This document shows positions 1-8,884 of a DNA stretch of 64,000 bases, piece by piece (the first letter of the stretch is position 1; each line of letters starts with the position of its first letter). The DNA is from Paenibacillus caseinilyticus. GTDB lineage: Bacteria > Bacillota > Bacilli > Paenibacillales > NBRC-103111. Location: NCBI RefSeq assembly GCF_027533645.1, contig NZ_JAQAGY010000012.1, positions 1 to 64,000 on the forward strand, read 5' to 3'. A program made the translations under genes and the position numbers. The notes under the pieces were generated by a model that was not told the origin of the DNA, made no database searches, and worked only from the letters and a program-made list of their open reading frames with translations.

Positions 1-56
1 GTTGGATCATCCGTCTCACCCACTTTTCGTGATGACTCAATTATACGTCAAAAAAA

Positions 57-96
57 GCACAGCCACTTCAATTTTCTTGAAGTGCTGTGCTTTTTT
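57..96. terminator. Bidirectional intrinsic terminator
   Basis: A hairpin pairs 57-63 with 84-90 and 65-71 with 77-83, with one bulged C at 64. It is flanked by an A-run (50-56) and a T-run (91-96), so it can act in both directions. It lies downstream of the phosphate permease gene on the minus strand and probably ends that transcript. Confidence 0.85.
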
Positions 97-152
97 ATAG
101 GACGGACTTTTTCAGTGGCCTCGCGCGATGCTCCGGGCTTTTGGTATATCCA

Positions 153-1154
153 CTAACCGATAAAGCTGAAAATAATTTTATAGATGAGGTACGCCAGCAC
201 CATCGAAATGGGAATAGTGATGACCCAGGTCATAATCATCCGCGTAACCGTCGCCCACTTCACATCATGGAAGCGGAGGACAGAGCCCGTACCGATGATG
301 GAGGAGGAGATGACGTGAGTCGTGGAGAGAGGCATCCCCATGTGAGTCGATACCTGGATGATGATGGATGAGTTCAAGTCGGAAGCGAACCCGTTCACCG
401 GTTCAATCTTCAGAAGCTTTTTGCTCATCGTCTTGATAATCCGCCAGCCGCCGATTGAAGTACCGAGACCCATGGCCGTCGCAGCGGAAAGCTTCACCCA
501 CATGGGGACATCCAGCGATTCCTGGTAGCCCATGGATACCAAAGCGAAGACGATAATCCCCATAGCTTTCTGGGCATCGTTACCGCCATGCGAGAAGGAG
601 AGCAGTGCGGCCGAGATGACCTGGAAGCTGCGAAATGTGCGGTTAAGCTTCGTCCGGGAGCTGTTCCCGCTGACCACGATAATCTGCCGGATAATCCACA
701 TGATGATAAATCCGGTAGCAAAAGCGATGATCGGTGATAACACGAGGATAATCACGATGCTTTTGAAGCCGGCCCAGTTCAGGGCTCCTGCTCCCGCACC
801 GGCGATAACCGCTCCAGCAAGCGATCCGATCAAGGTATGGGAAGAAGAAGAAGGGATGCCATAGTACCACGTGAGCAGGTTCCAAATGATCGCTGAGATA
901 AGTGCCGCTATAACAATATTCATGCCGTTCGCGATCGTAGCCGGGTTGGCTACCGACCCGCCGACGGTCTTCGCGACCTCGGAAGAGAATATCGCCCCGA
1001 TGAAGTTCAGAGTTGCTGCTCCGATGACGGCGACCCGCGGCGACAGTGCACGGGTGGAGATGGACGTGGCGATGGCATTGGCCGTATCGTGAAAACCGTT
1101 GATAAAGTCAAAGAGCAGGGCCAGTGCTACAATGACGATGATTGTCGTTAACAT
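153..1154 (-). CDS. pit: PiT-family inorganic phosphate transporter
   Basis: This 333-residue polytopic membrane protein should be a low-affinity inorganic phosphate permease of the PiT family, which works by cation symport in the cytoplasmic membrane. The family is built from two inverted halves. Both signatures are visible: GFHDTANA near residue 21 and a second copy, SHGGNDAQKAMG, near residue 188. Most of the sequence is hydrophobic helix. The length matches Bacillus Pit. The ATG at 1154 follows a clear AGGAGG on the minus strand. The gene sits 59 bases downstream of the DUF47 gene, the usual partner, and the pair probably forms one transcript ending at the terminator at 57-96. Metal phosphate or sulfate transport is a less likely alternative. 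Confidence 0.93.
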   Translation of the reverse strand: MLTTIIVIVALALLFDFINGFHDTANAIATSISTRALSPRVAVIGAATLNFIGAIFSSEVAKTVGGSVANPATIANGMNIVIAALISAIIWNLLTWYYGIPSSSSHTLIGSLAGAVIAGAGAGALNWAGFKSIVIILVLSPIIAFATGFIIMWIIRQIIVVSGNSSRTKLNRTFRSFQVISAALLSFSHGGNDAQKAMGIIVFALVSMGYQESLDVPMWVKLSAATAMGLGTSIGGWRIIKTMSKKLLKIEPVNGFASDLNSSIIIQVSTHMGMPLSTTHVISSSIIGTGSVLRFHDVKWATVTRMIMTWVITIPISMVLAYLIYKIIFSFIG

Positions 1155-1213
1155 GGGTTCCTCCTAAAGCTGCCGTAGAATCAATTGTACATGGTGGAGT
1201 AGGAACGGCTGCG

Positions 1214-1834
1214 TTAGGAGTAACGCAGAACTACGCTATCCAAAATATCGGCTACGTCCTCACAAGCATCCGTAGTCTGCTCGAGTCTCTCGTACAGCTC
1301 CTTGAGCTTGAAGTCGTGGTATGGGTCTTTCGGATTCATGAAAATTTCGCGGATGCCTTCGCGCATGAGGCGGTCGGCTTCATTCTCCAGCGAATTGATT
1401 TGAACCGTGTGATCGGTGAGCTGCGTGTACTTCTTCTTGGAGAGCAGCTTGAATGCATCCAGGATATGCTGACAGCTCGCAACAATAACTGCGGAGAATT
1501 CCTTCATATAATTATCGGAAACCGTAATGTTCAGGTAATCAAATCGGGCGATCGTGGCTTCAATGCCGTCCAGCACATCGTCCAGCTTCGTTGCCAGAAT
1601 CATGATGTCCTCGCGGTCCAGAGGCGTAATGAACACTTTATTGAGCCCTTTGTAGATTTGGTGTGTGATTTGGTCCCCTTTATGCTCCAGATCTTTAAGC
1701 TGCGGATAGAAAGTTGCCGGTGGCTCGGTACCCATAACGGCATCGCGGAATTTCTGCGCAGCATCCAGAGTGTTTTCCGACGCTTTGATTAGAAGCAGCA
1801 AAAAGTCGGTATCATTTTTTTTAGCAAAAAGCAT
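1214..1834 (-). CDS. DUF47 (PhoU-like) protein, phosphate transport regulator
   Basis: This 206-residue, nearly all-helical, charged soluble protein belongs to the DUF47/YkaA family, whose fold resembles PhoU. Family members are found next to PiT transporters and are thought to control their activity; the molecular role is poorly defined. Recognisable features are the N-terminal block with NDTDFLLLLIKASENTLDAA and the mid-protein DREDIMILATKLDDVLDGIE helix, whose acidic residues resemble PhoU metal-binding motifs. The ATG at 1834 has GGGAGG eight bases upstream on the minus strand. It is the first gene of the two-gene phosphate operon. The length is normal for the family (about 205). Confidence 0.9.
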   Translation of the reverse strand: MLFAKKNDTDFLLLLIKASENTLDAAQKFRDAVMGTEPPATFYPQLKDLEHKGDQITHQIYKGLNKVFITPLDREDIMILATKLDDVLDGIEATIARFDYLNITVSDNYMKEFSAVIVASCQHILDAFKLLSKKKYTQLTDHTVQINSLENEADRLMREGIREIFMNPKDPYHDFKLKELYERLEQTTDACEDVADILDSVVLRYS

Positions 1835-1881
1835 TGTTTTGGCCTCCCAAGATTGTGAAAGATTGTGAAATTTACAAAAAA

Positions 1882-1887
1882 ATTATA
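1882..1887 (-). promoter_or_regulatory. Candidate -10 element for the DUF47-pit operon
   Basis: The minus strand reads TATAAT here, about 50 bases upstream of the DUF47 start. No convincing -35 is visible at 17 bases. The AT-rich stretch 1835-2000 also holds two adjacent copies of a 10-base repeat (TTTCACAATC on the minus strand, 1851-1871) and TTCACA-like elements that loosely resemble Pho boxes but do not keep the expected 11-base period. Phosphate control is only a guess. Confidence 0.35.
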
Positions 1888-2120
1888 GAATTTTCGGGTT
1901 TTATGTAGGAAATTAGCCCAAATTCACACAAAATTAAAAATAACATACTCATGTAACGATTTGCAATCTTAGTTTGTCCTCCAGGGGGACTTCTCATTAA
2001 AGTAATGAGTAATGTCATAGGTAGTCAACTCTCTTCAAGGCCTGGCCGTAAGCTTGATTTCCGTTCCTCTAAGATGTACAGTAAATTTATAGCGATTGAG
2101 GTAGCGAGAGGAGTTTTCAA

Positions 2121-3419
2121 GTGAAAAAAACGAGAATCGACAACGGAATCTTCATTACCATGGACGAAGGAAATCCGGTGGTTCACGGCACGATGATTAT
2201 TGAGGGAAACCGGATTGCATACATAGGTGGAGCACCGGAAGGGGAATTCGGCGAAACGGAAGAGCGCATCGACGGGAAGGGCAAGGTATTCCTCCCCGGC
2301 TTCGTCAATACGCATAGTCACGCGGCGATGTCCCTGCTGCGCGGCTATGGGGACGATATGGCTCTGCAGCTGTGGCTTCAGGAGAAGATGTGGCCGATGG
2401 AGGCGAAGTTCACCGCAGGCGACGTACGCAGCGGCACCCTGCTATCGATCCTCGAAATGGTGAAGGGCGGAACCACGACGTTCGTTGATATGTACGACCA
2501 TATGAATGAAGTGGCAAAAGCAGTACAGGAGAGCGGTCTCCGGGCTTGTCTTACCCGCGGCGTTATCGGGTTGTGCCCCCGCGACGTACAGGATGCGAAG
2601 CTGGAGGAAGCGGTACGGTTTGCCAAGGATTGGCATCAAGGGGCAGACGGTCGGATTACCGCGATGATGTCCCCGCATGCGCCGTATACCTGTCCGCCGG
2701 ATTATATCGAGCGGATCGTTGCCGCTGCCCATGATCTTGACCTGCCGATACATACGCATATGTCCGAAACTGCGCGCGAAGTACAGGAGAATGTCGATCA
2801 GTACGGCGCTCGGCCGGTGGCCCATCTGGAGAAGCTCGGCGTATTCACGCGGCCGACGTTATTGGCCCACGGCGTCCATCTCACGGATGAAGAGATAGGT
2901 ACTCTGAAGCAGTACGATGTTCGTGTCTCCCATAATCCGAACAGCAACTTGAAGCTGGCCAGCGGCGTAGCCCGGGTGCCGGAGTTGATGAAAGCGGGTG
3001 TCCTGGTCTCCTTGGGAACAGACGGGGCGGCAAGCAACAACAACCTGGATATGCTGGAGGAGATCCGACTCGCTGCGCTGATTCATAAGGGCGTGTCCGG
3101 TGATCCGGTTGCCGTACCGGCCTGGGATGCTCTGAAGCTGGGGACGGCCGACGGTGCCCGCTCCATTTGGCTGGAGGACGTTGGCGTGCTGAAGGAGGGC
3201 TGCAAGGCTGATTTCATTGCCATGGATATCGATCAGCCGCATTTCTTCCCGCGCACCAATCTCGTATCCCATGTAGTATATTCGGCTTCCTCCAGGGATG
3301 TAACCGACGTGTGCATCGACGGGAAGTGGATTGTGCGCAACAGGGAGTGTCTGACGCTCGACGAAGAGAAAATTATGCATGAAGCCCAGGCTTGCTTTGA
3401 ACGGTTGACCTCAGGGTAG
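2121..3419 (+). CDS. mtaD: 5-methylthioadenosine/S-adenosylhomocysteine deaminase
   Basis: This 432-residue amidohydrolase should be a cytoplasmic MTA/SAH deaminase, which removes the adenine amino group from methylthioadenosine and S-adenosylhomocysteine in methionine salvage. The metal-dependent amidohydrolase fold is shown by HSHAAM near residue 65 (metal-binding histidines), HTHMSET near residue 213, HGVHL near 251 and the catalytic Asp in TDGAASNNN near 297. Related deaminases (guanine, chlorohydrolase) share these motifs; the length and overall pattern fit MtaD best. The GTG at 2121 is chosen because GAGAGGAG lies just upstream. The gene is followed 33 bases later by the TseB-like gene, so the two may be cotranscribed. 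Confidence 0.9.
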   Translation: MKKTRIDNGIFITMDEGNPVVHGTMIIEGNRIAYIGGAPEGEFGETEERIDGKGKVFLPGFVNTHSHAAMSLLRGYGDDMALQLWLQEKMWPMEAKFTAGDVRSGTLLSILEMVKGGTTTFVDMYDHMNEVAKAVQESGLRACLTRGVIGLCPRDVQDAKLEEAVRFAKDWHQGADGRITAMMSPHAPYTCPPDYIERIVAAAHDLDLPIHTHMSETAREVQENVDQYGARPVAHLEKLGVFTRPTLLAHGVHLTDEEIGTLKQYDVRVSHNPNSNLKLASGVARVPELMKAGVLVSLGTDGAASNNNLDMLEEIRLAALIHKGVSGDPVAVPAWDALKLGTADGARSIWLEDVGVLKEGCKADFIAMDIDQPHFFPRTNLVSHVVYSASSRDVTDVCIDGKWIVRNRECLTLDEEKIMHEAQACFERLTSG

Positions 3420-3452
3420 CTGAACGAAGGGTCTGGATGAAGGGAGTACGCG

Positions 3453-3947
3453 ATGCGTAAACGGTGGAAAGGGCTTCTTTTGGCCGGAGCTGCCGTCATC
3501 GCCGCATTCGTGGGAGGAAGCTTGGTCTTTCAATCGGTGATGGATCCGGTATGGTCGCAGCAGCGGGAGGCGGTAAAGGCCGCCTACGAGAAGACCGTAC
3601 TCGCCAAAGCGAATAAGGTGGAGCAGTTCGTAGGGGAAGAAACCTATACGGTCATTAAGGGAGAAGACAAGATCGGACAAGGGATATATGTTTTCGTGAC
3701 GGGGGATAAATTCCGTACAGAGACTGCACCGGCCTCTATGAATGAAGAGACAGCCGCGGCGAAGGTAACGGCCAGGTTACCCGAAGCCGAGGTGCTGAGG
3801 GTTATGCCAGGCATTCAAAACGGGGTCCCAGTATGGGAAGTCTTCTATAAAGTGAAAGCCGACAAGAAGCCGGAGCAGCACTTCTACGAATATTTTACGT
3901 TTGCGGATGGACAACCGATCGATACGTGGAATTTGACGCTTCGCTAG
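3453..3947 (+). CDS. TseB/YpmB-like membrane-anchored protein (DUF5590)
   Basis: This 164-residue protein has one N-terminal membrane segment (residues 7-25) followed by an extracytoplasmic region. Its pattern, with a helix WSQQREAVKAAYEKTVLAKA followed by a beta-rich part containing VEQFVGEETYTVIKG, fits Bacillus YpmB, now called TseB, which is linked to PBP2A and lateral cell wall elongation. The length matches YpmB (about 160). The ATG at 3453 has AAGGGAG upstream. In Bacillus the gene precedes aspB-asnS; here it stands between mtaD and a weak terminator. The role is transferred from the family and has not been shown for this protein. Confidence 0.75.
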   Translation: MRKRWKGLLLAGAAVIAAFVGGSLVFQSVMDPVWSQQREAVKAAYEKTVLAKANKVEQFVGEETYTVIKGEDKIGQGIYVFVTGDKFRTETAPASMNEETAAAKVTARLPEAEVLRVMPGIQNGVPVWEVFYKVKADKKPEQHFYEYFTFADGQPIDTWNLTLR

Positions 3948-4020
3948 ATGAATAATAGACAAGATAGCAGCAAGGGAGTCCGGAATCGGCCGCGACAGCT
4001 TCTGCACACAACAGACCAAA

Positions 4021-4064
4021 AGCCGCGACGGACGACGCTGAACAGCCTCTCATCGCGGCTTTCT
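4021..4064 (+). terminator. Probable intrinsic terminator
   Basis: AGCCGCGA (4021-4028) pairs with TCGCGGCT (4053-4060) around a 24-base loop, followed by TTCTG. The T-run is poor, so the efficiency is uncertain. It lies after the TseB-like gene and before a new promoter. Confidence 0.5.
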
Positions 4065-4137
4065 GCCTATTCATAAAGAAAAATTTAGGAATTTCACGGA
4101 TTTTCCACACATTACATCGCCAATCGTATATATCTTG

Positions 4138-4146
4138 TGATATACT
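4138..4146 (+). promoter_or_regulatory. Extended -10 promoter for the 181-aa protein/protease pair
   Basis: TGATATACT forms an extended -10 (TGn plus TATACT) about 50 bases upstream of the ATG at 4195. No good -35 is seen, which is tolerable for an extended -10 promoter. Confidence 0.45.
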
Positions 4147-4194
4147 CTCTGTATGCCTAAGACGATATATTCTACGAAAGGGGGACGCTAGCTC

Positions 4195-4740
4195 ATGAAG
4201 TTACGTCTCTTACCAGTCATTCTTAGTGTCCTTGTGTCGGCGTCGTTGTTGTTCGGCGGATATTTTGCATATCAGAGCTTTGCGATGGAGAGTCCGCTTC
4301 AGAAGACGGTATCGGGTATCAAAGGCGTCCAGTTGGTGTCAATGGAGCTTGGATCTACGGAGGCGACGATGGAGATTACACTCGACAAAGGTACCTCGCT
4401 GCGCGAAGTATATCACCAGATTCAAAATCAAGGCGGTACGGCACTGGCCCGTAAAGATCTGAAACTGAAAGTGACCAATCCGGGATCTCCCCGTTTGGAG
4501 CAGTGGTGGTCTTCCGCTCTGTTCGATATAGCTCAAGCCATGGAAACGAAGCAGTATGCACAAATCCCTGCCACATTGAAAGAGAAAGCCGCACAAGACG
4601 CACAAGCTGGAGGTGCCATTACAACCTCCACCGAGATGGACGAGCGTTATGTGTACATCACGCTGACCGACGGTGAAGCCAGCAAGTACATCATGCTGCC
4701 TCGTACAGCTGCCAAAATGGGGGTGTGGCCTAATGAGTAA
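4195..4740 (+). CDS. Membrane-anchored extracytoplasmic protein, partner of FtsH-like protease
   Basis: This 181-residue protein is not recognised as a named family. It has one N-terminal membrane helix (about residues 5-27) and then an extracytoplasmic alpha/beta region of about 150 residues without cysteines. The ATG at 4195 has AAAGGGGG upstream. Its stop codon overlaps the start of the FtsH-like gene by eight bases, so translation is probably coupled and the products are expected in equal amounts. FtsH proteins normally carry an extracytoplasmic domain of about 70 residues between two membrane helices, and the downstream protease lacks it. This protein may supply that sensing or substrate-recruiting part as a separate subunit; that is inference from gene order and topology. 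Confidence 0.7.
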   Translation: MKLRLLPVILSVLVSASLLFGGYFAYQSFAMESPLQKTVSGIKGVQLVSMELGSTEATMEITLDKGTSLREVYHQIQNQGGTALARKDLKLKVTNPGSPRLEQWWSSALFDIAQAMETKQYAQIPATLKEKAAQDAQAGGAITTSTEMDERYVYITLTDGEASKYIMLPRTAAKMGVWPNE

Positions 4741-6235
4741 ATATGGCAAAGAGATTCTGATCGGGTTTGTTCCGGTACTCATCGTATTCTTATTCTTTCT
4801 TAATGTGAACGTGGTGCCGATTATCTTCATGTCGGTCATTCTTGGAACGTTCCTGTATATGGCCCGTGCCCGCAACGGGATGGGAGTAGGAACAACGGAA
4901 CGCAAAACGCGCGCCCAAGCGCCGAAGCCTATGTCCTTCGACGATATCGGCGGGCAGGACCGCGCAAAGCGCGAATTGAAAGAAGCGCTCGACTTCTTGA
5001 TCCGTGCCGAAGACATCCAGCGCCTCGGTATCCGTCCGCTCAAGGGCATCCTGCTGACAGGCCCTCCGGGAACAGGCAAAACGCTCATGGCCAAAGCATC
5101 CGCTCATTACACGAACTCCATCTTTCTCGCGGCTTCAGGCAGTGAGTTTGTAGAGATGTATGTAGGCGTGGGCGCAAGCCGGATCCGCGATCTTTTCAAA
5201 GAAGCACGCACCCGTGCAGCCAAAGAAAACAAGGACAGCGCCATTATTTTTATCGATGAAATTGACGTGATCGGCGGAAAGCGCGACGGCGGCCAGCATA
5301 AAGAGTACGACCAAACGCTGAACCAGCTGCTGACGGAGCTCGACGGTATCCATACGTCCGATGCTCCGCGGATCCTGATTATGGGAGCGACCAACCGTAA
5401 GGAGATGCTCGACAGCGCCCTGCTTCGTCCAGGCCGGTTCGACCGTCACATCGAAGTGGATCTTCCGGACAAAAAGGGCCGTCTCCATATATTAAACATC
5501 CACGCGAAAAACAAACCACTTGCCGACAATGTAAATTTGGAAACCATCGCGCAGGAAACATTCCACTTCTCCGGCGCCCAGCTCGAGAGCCTGATGAACG
5601 AAGCGGCAATCTATGCGATGCGTGAAGAATCGGAAGTGATCGGACAGCAGCATCTCTCGCTGGCCGTCGATAAGGTCATGCTCGGCGAGAAGACGGACCG
5701 CGAATCAACGAAAGAAGAGCGCGAGCGTGTGGCTATGCACGAACTTGGACATGCTATTGCAGCCGAGCTCGTCCGACCGGGCTCTGTATCGCAGGTATCG
5801 CTGAGTCCCCGGGGGAAGGCGCTGGGCTTTGTACGGCACAATCCGCAGGCTGACCAGTACCTGTATACGAAAGAGCATATCGAGAAGCAAATCATCGTCG
5901 CGCTCGCCGGCTCCGTAGCCGAAGAGATGTTCTACGGAGGCCGCAGCACCGGGTCGCGCAATGACTTCGAGCAGGCACTGAACATGGTCCGTACAATGAT
6001 GGATTCCGGCTTGACCAGACTCGGCATTATCGACCGCGACATGGTAACCAAGGAAGAGCTGATGAAGGAGAATGCAGCCATTCTGGATGAGCTGACAGCG
6101 ACTACCCGCACGATGCTGGAGCGCCACCGCAATGTCTTCGAACAGTCCCTGGATATTCTGATTGCCGAAGAAGTGCTCTCGGGTGACCAGTTCCGCAATC
6201 TGTTGATGGTATCCGTCACGCCACAAATCGCTTAA
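4733..6235 (+). CDS. FtsH-like membrane AAA zinc protease, short form
   Basis: This 500-residue protein has two membrane helices packed at residues 8-42 with only a few residues between them, then a full AAA module and an M41 zinc protease domain. Visible motifs are Walker A GPPGTGKT (110-117), a pore-loop FVEMYVG, Walker B IIFIDEID, the second region of homology ending in RPGRFDR, the zinc site HELGH (336-340) and the third ligand Asp411 in SRND. It therefore looks catalytically complete and should degrade membrane or misfolded proteins in an ATP-dependent way. Classical FtsH is about 640 residues with an extracytoplasmic domain, so this is a paralogue rather than the housekeeping enzyme. 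The ATG at 4733 overlaps the preceding gene and starts at MSKYGKE; a longer reading from 4673 has no ribosome site. Confidence 0.88.
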   Translation: MSKYGKEILIGFVPVLIVFLFFLNVNVVPIIFMSVILGTFLYMARARNGMGVGTTERKTRAQAPKPMSFDDIGGQDRAKRELKEALDFLIRAEDIQRLGIRPLKGILLTGPPGTGKTLMAKASAHYTNSIFLAASGSEFVEMYVGVGASRIRDLFKEARTRAAKENKDSAIIFIDEIDVIGGKRDGGQHKEYDQTLNQLLTELDGIHTSDAPRILIMGATNRKEMLDSALLRPGRFDRHIEVDLPDKKGRLHILNIHAKNKPLADNVNLETIAQETFHFSGAQLESLMNEAAIYAMREESEVIGQQHLSLAVDKVMLGEKTDRESTKEERERVAMHELGHAIAAELVRPGSVSQVSLSPRGKALGFVRHNPQADQYLYTKEHIEKQIIVALAGSVAEEMFYGGRSTGSRNDFEQALNMVRTMMDSGLTRLGIIDRDMVTKEELMKENAAILDELTATTRTMLERHRNVFEQSLDILIAEEVLSGDQFRNLLMVSVTPQIA

Positions 6236-6261
6236 TATTCACGTATCCCTTCTATAGAGGA

Positions 6262-6291
6262 AGCTGCAGGCCGCCAGCCTGCGGCTTTTTG
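6262..6291 (+). terminator. Intrinsic terminator after FtsH-like gene
   Basis: A hairpin of 6262-6271 with 6277-6286 (one internal mismatch pair) is followed by TTTTT. It ends the 4195-6235 transcript. Confidence 0.75.
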
Positions 6292-6367
6292 CGTTTTTAT
6301 CCTTGAATCCGCCCAAAGACAGGGAATTTTGAAGATTGTGCAACTTTTTTGGTGTTTGGTAGTCTAA

Positions 6368-6373
6368 TATAAT
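6368..6373 (+). promoter_or_regulatory. Candidate -10 element for amidase operon
   Basis: A perfect TATAAT lies about 100 bases upstream of the amidase start. A matching -35 at 16-18 bases is not evident; TTGTGC at 6336 is too far away. Confidence 0.4.
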
Positions 6374-6474
6374 GGTAGATTTCGCCACATATACCCTTCG
6401 TTCTGCCGGAGGCGTCAGCATCATCCGGCATTCTACATAGGCATGATCAAATTACAGGAAATAAGAGGTGCATA

Positions 6475-8232
6475 ATGAAGGCTTTAACTGCGTGGTTCAC
6501 TCTGTTGATCCTGTCGCTCTTGATGCTGCCGGCGATGGCCGGCGCGGCGGCTCCCGCCATTCAGTTGTTCATGAACGGAGCGGCACTGCAGCCCGAGGTG
6601 GCTCCCCGCATTGTGAACGAAAGCACGATCGTGCCGATCCGGATCATAGCCGAATCGCTTGGATCCAAAGTGGCATGGAACGAGAAGAGCCGCAAAGTAA
6701 CGCTGACGAAGGACGGTACAACGATCGAGCTCGTCATTGACAAGAAGGCCGCGTCAGTGAACGGGAAGGCATTTGCGCTGGAAGCGGCTCCCGTGATCGT
6801 TGATGGCAGTACGATGCTGCCGATCCGGTTCGTCAGCGAGCAGTTCGGGATCGAGGTCAAGTGGGACAACCTCTCAAGGTCCGTGTTCCTGACAAAGCCT
6901 GCGGATCCGCCGAAAACCGAGACAGCCGGGGGACAAGCACCGAAGGATCCGCAGAAAGAAACACAAGGAGAAGTACAGGAAGATACACAAAAAGAAAATC
7001 CGTCTGCAGGAAAAGATGCGGACATCCCTGCAGGAGAGTCTACCGCCGGCGAAGCCGTAAAAGCGGGAGATTCGCCAAGTTCTTCCAAGGGCGGAGAAGG
7101 CGGACAATCCGCGGGGCCGAACAAGGAACAGGGCAGTCAGCCGGCGGAGCAGGTCAAAGAGCCGGGCGGGAAGATCTCAGTCCCGCAGCCGGGATCCTCA
7201 GGGGCCTTGAAGCCCGGCGCCCCCCTTGTACCGACAAAGGAGAACGGGCAGAATGCTTCTGCTGAGACGGAAGGTGGAGCAGTAACCGGCGAAGGGACAG
7301 TGAATCCGGAAGACGCGCAGTCCACAGGGGAGAAGGAAGCCTCCGGCGAGATTGCTACCATACAGTCCATTACCTTGGCGGGGGAAACCCTCAGCATTCA
7401 AAGCGACGGCGGAGAAGTGAAGCCGGGCGTGTTCCGGCTTGCGAATCCCGAACGTCTGATCGTTGATCTTCCCGGAGCGGTCCTGGGCGATTCGCTGACG
7501 GCGAACCTGAAGGGGCTGAAGGAAGGCAAACTGCCCCTGTCGGGCGGTACGGTGACCGGAGTTCGCTATTCGCTATTTTCAAAAGAGGATTCTATCGTTA
7601 GAATAGTAATAGATTTGTCCCAGCGCTCCGACCTGAGTCTCGGCAAGGGGAGCAAGCCGGGGGAAATCACCGGCAAGATCGTGCCGGGCAAAACACGGTT
7701 CCGTGTGGTGATCGACGCGGGTCACGGCGGCAAAGACAGCGGCGCCATCTCCCTCCTGAAACGCAAGGAAAAGGATTATGTGCTTCAACAGGCGCGAAAA
7801 ACGGCGGACCTGCTTAAAACCGATTCCAGATTCGATGTAGTCATGACGCGCTCGGATGATACCTTCATCGAACTCGGCGGCCGGACCGATCTGGCGAATG
7901 CGGCACAGGCGGATTTGTTCGTATCGATCCATGCCAATACGGCTGGCAAGGAGAGCATCCGGGGAACCGAGACGTACTATTATACGGAGCAGAGCCGGGA
8001 TTTTGCAGGAATTATGCATAAGCATTTGCTGGGGGCGACCGGTTTTCCGGACCGTAAAGTGAAACAGGAGCGGTTCTATGTCATCCGGAATACACGCATG
8101 CCTTCCGTCCTGCTCGAAGTGGGCTTTCTATCGAACGCGGCGGATGAGGGGCAGCTCTATCAGGACGAGTTCCAAAACCGGGTTGCCGCGTCCATCGCTG
8201 CTGCCATCAAGGAGCAGTTGAATCTCGACTAA
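6475..8232 (+). CDS. Secreted N-acetylmuramoyl-L-alanine amidase with stalk and AMIN domains
   Basis: This 585-residue protein should cleave the bond between N-acetylmuramic acid and L-alanine in peptidoglycan outside the membrane. The order is: signal peptide (1-24); copper-amine-oxidase N-terminal-like stalk region with two similar halves (about 30-145); a low-complexity Gly/Lys/Glu/Pro linker (about 150-280); AMIN domain (about 295-390), which targets amidases to the envelope; Amidase_3 domain (about 405-583). The zinc and catalytic residues are present: His417 in IDAGHGG, Glu432, His486 in SIHAN and Glu548 in LLEVGF. The ATG at 6475 follows AAGAGGTG. It heads a probable operon with the GerMN lipoprotein and perhaps the SLH protein. 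Confidence 0.93.
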   Translation: MKALTAWFTLLILSLLMLPAMAGAAAPAIQLFMNGAALQPEVAPRIVNESTIVPIRIIAESLGSKVAWNEKSRKVTLTKDGTTIELVIDKKAASVNGKAFALEAAPVIVDGSTMLPIRFVSEQFGIEVKWDNLSRSVFLTKPADPPKTETAGGQAPKDPQKETQGEVQEDTQKENPSAGKDADIPAGESTAGEAVKAGDSPSSSKGGEGGQSAGPNKEQGSQPAEQVKEPGGKISVPQPGSSGALKPGAPLVPTKENGQNASAETEGGAVTGEGTVNPEDAQSTGEKEASGEIATIQSITLAGETLSIQSDGGEVKPGVFRLANPERLIVDLPGAVLGDSLTANLKGLKEGKLPLSGGTVTGVRYSLFSKEDSIVRIVIDLSQRSDLSLGKGSKPGEITGKIVPGKTRFRVVIDAGHGGKDSGAISLLKRKEKDYVLQQARKTADLLKTDSRFDVVMTRSDDTFIELGGRTDLANAAQADLFVSIHANTAGKESIRGTETYYYTEQSRDFAGIMHKHLLGATGFPDRKVKQERFYVIRNTRMPSVLLEVGFLSNAADEGQLYQDEFQNRVAASIAAAIKEQLNLD

Positions 8233-8245
8233 GGAGTGGGTAACG

Positions 8246-8842
8246 ATGCAACAATCATGGCTGAAAGGCACGGCAGCGGCAGCGATAGCTGTACTCCTGG
8301 TCGCGGGCTGCGGCCAGAAGGCTCCGCTTGCGGGAGCGCCTGCGGCGCCACCGGCAACTTCCGCCCCCTCTACGGCGCCGTCAGTGGACACGGATAAGGA
8401 GCACGCAACGGCTCCGGCCAAGGAAACGCCGGCGGCACCTAAGCCCGAGGAGAAGGTGCTGGCGGTCAAAGCTTACTATAGTGATGCCAAGCTCGAAAAG
8501 CTGGTGGAGAAAAGCGTCAAAGTAACTTATAAAACGGACAAAGAGAAGTATATCGCGGTGCTGAACAGCCTGAAGAAGGCACCGGATGCCGAAAGTCTGA
8601 CCTTGTTCAAGGGATTCACCTTCAAACAAGCCGAGCTGAAAGAAGGGCTCCTGACGGTCGACCTCTCGATGACCGAGGAAAGCAGACTGGGATCGGGCGG
8701 AGAAGAGATGCTGCTGCAGTCGCTGCAGAAGACCTTGTTCCAATTCGAGGAAGTGAAGAGCATCGAGGTGCTGCTGGACGGCAAGCAGACGGATTCCCTC
8801 ATGGGGCATATGGAGCTTGATCACCCGATTCAGCGGCAGTAA
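8246..8842 (+). CDS. GerMN-domain lipoprotein
   Basis: This 198-residue protein has a lipoprotein signal with lipobox LLVAGC (Cys near residue 22), a Pro/Ala/Thr-rich linker to about residue 70, and a C-terminal GerMN domain recognisable from KAYYSD, the LNSLKKAP segment and the QSLQKTLFQFEEVKSIEVLLDG block. GerM of Bacillus carries two such domains and affects spore cortex and germination; here there is one. The ATG at 8246 follows AAGGAGTG and lies 13 bases after the amidase stop, so the two are almost certainly cotranscribed. A role in peptidoglycan remodelling beside the amidase is inferred from the position. Confidence 0.85.
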   Translation: MQQSWLKGTAAAAIAVLLVAGCGQKAPLAGAPAAPPATSAPSTAPSVDTDKEHATAPAKETPAAPKPEEKVLAVKAYYSDAKLEKLVEKSVKVTYKTDKEKYIAVLNSLKKAPDAESLTLFKGFTFKQAELKEGLLTVDLSMTEESRLGSGGEEMLLQSLQKTLFQFEEVKSIEVLLDGKQTDSLMGHMELDHPIQRQ

Positions 8843-8884
8843 CACCATACTTAAGCGGCATTAGACTGAGAGGAGCCATACACG

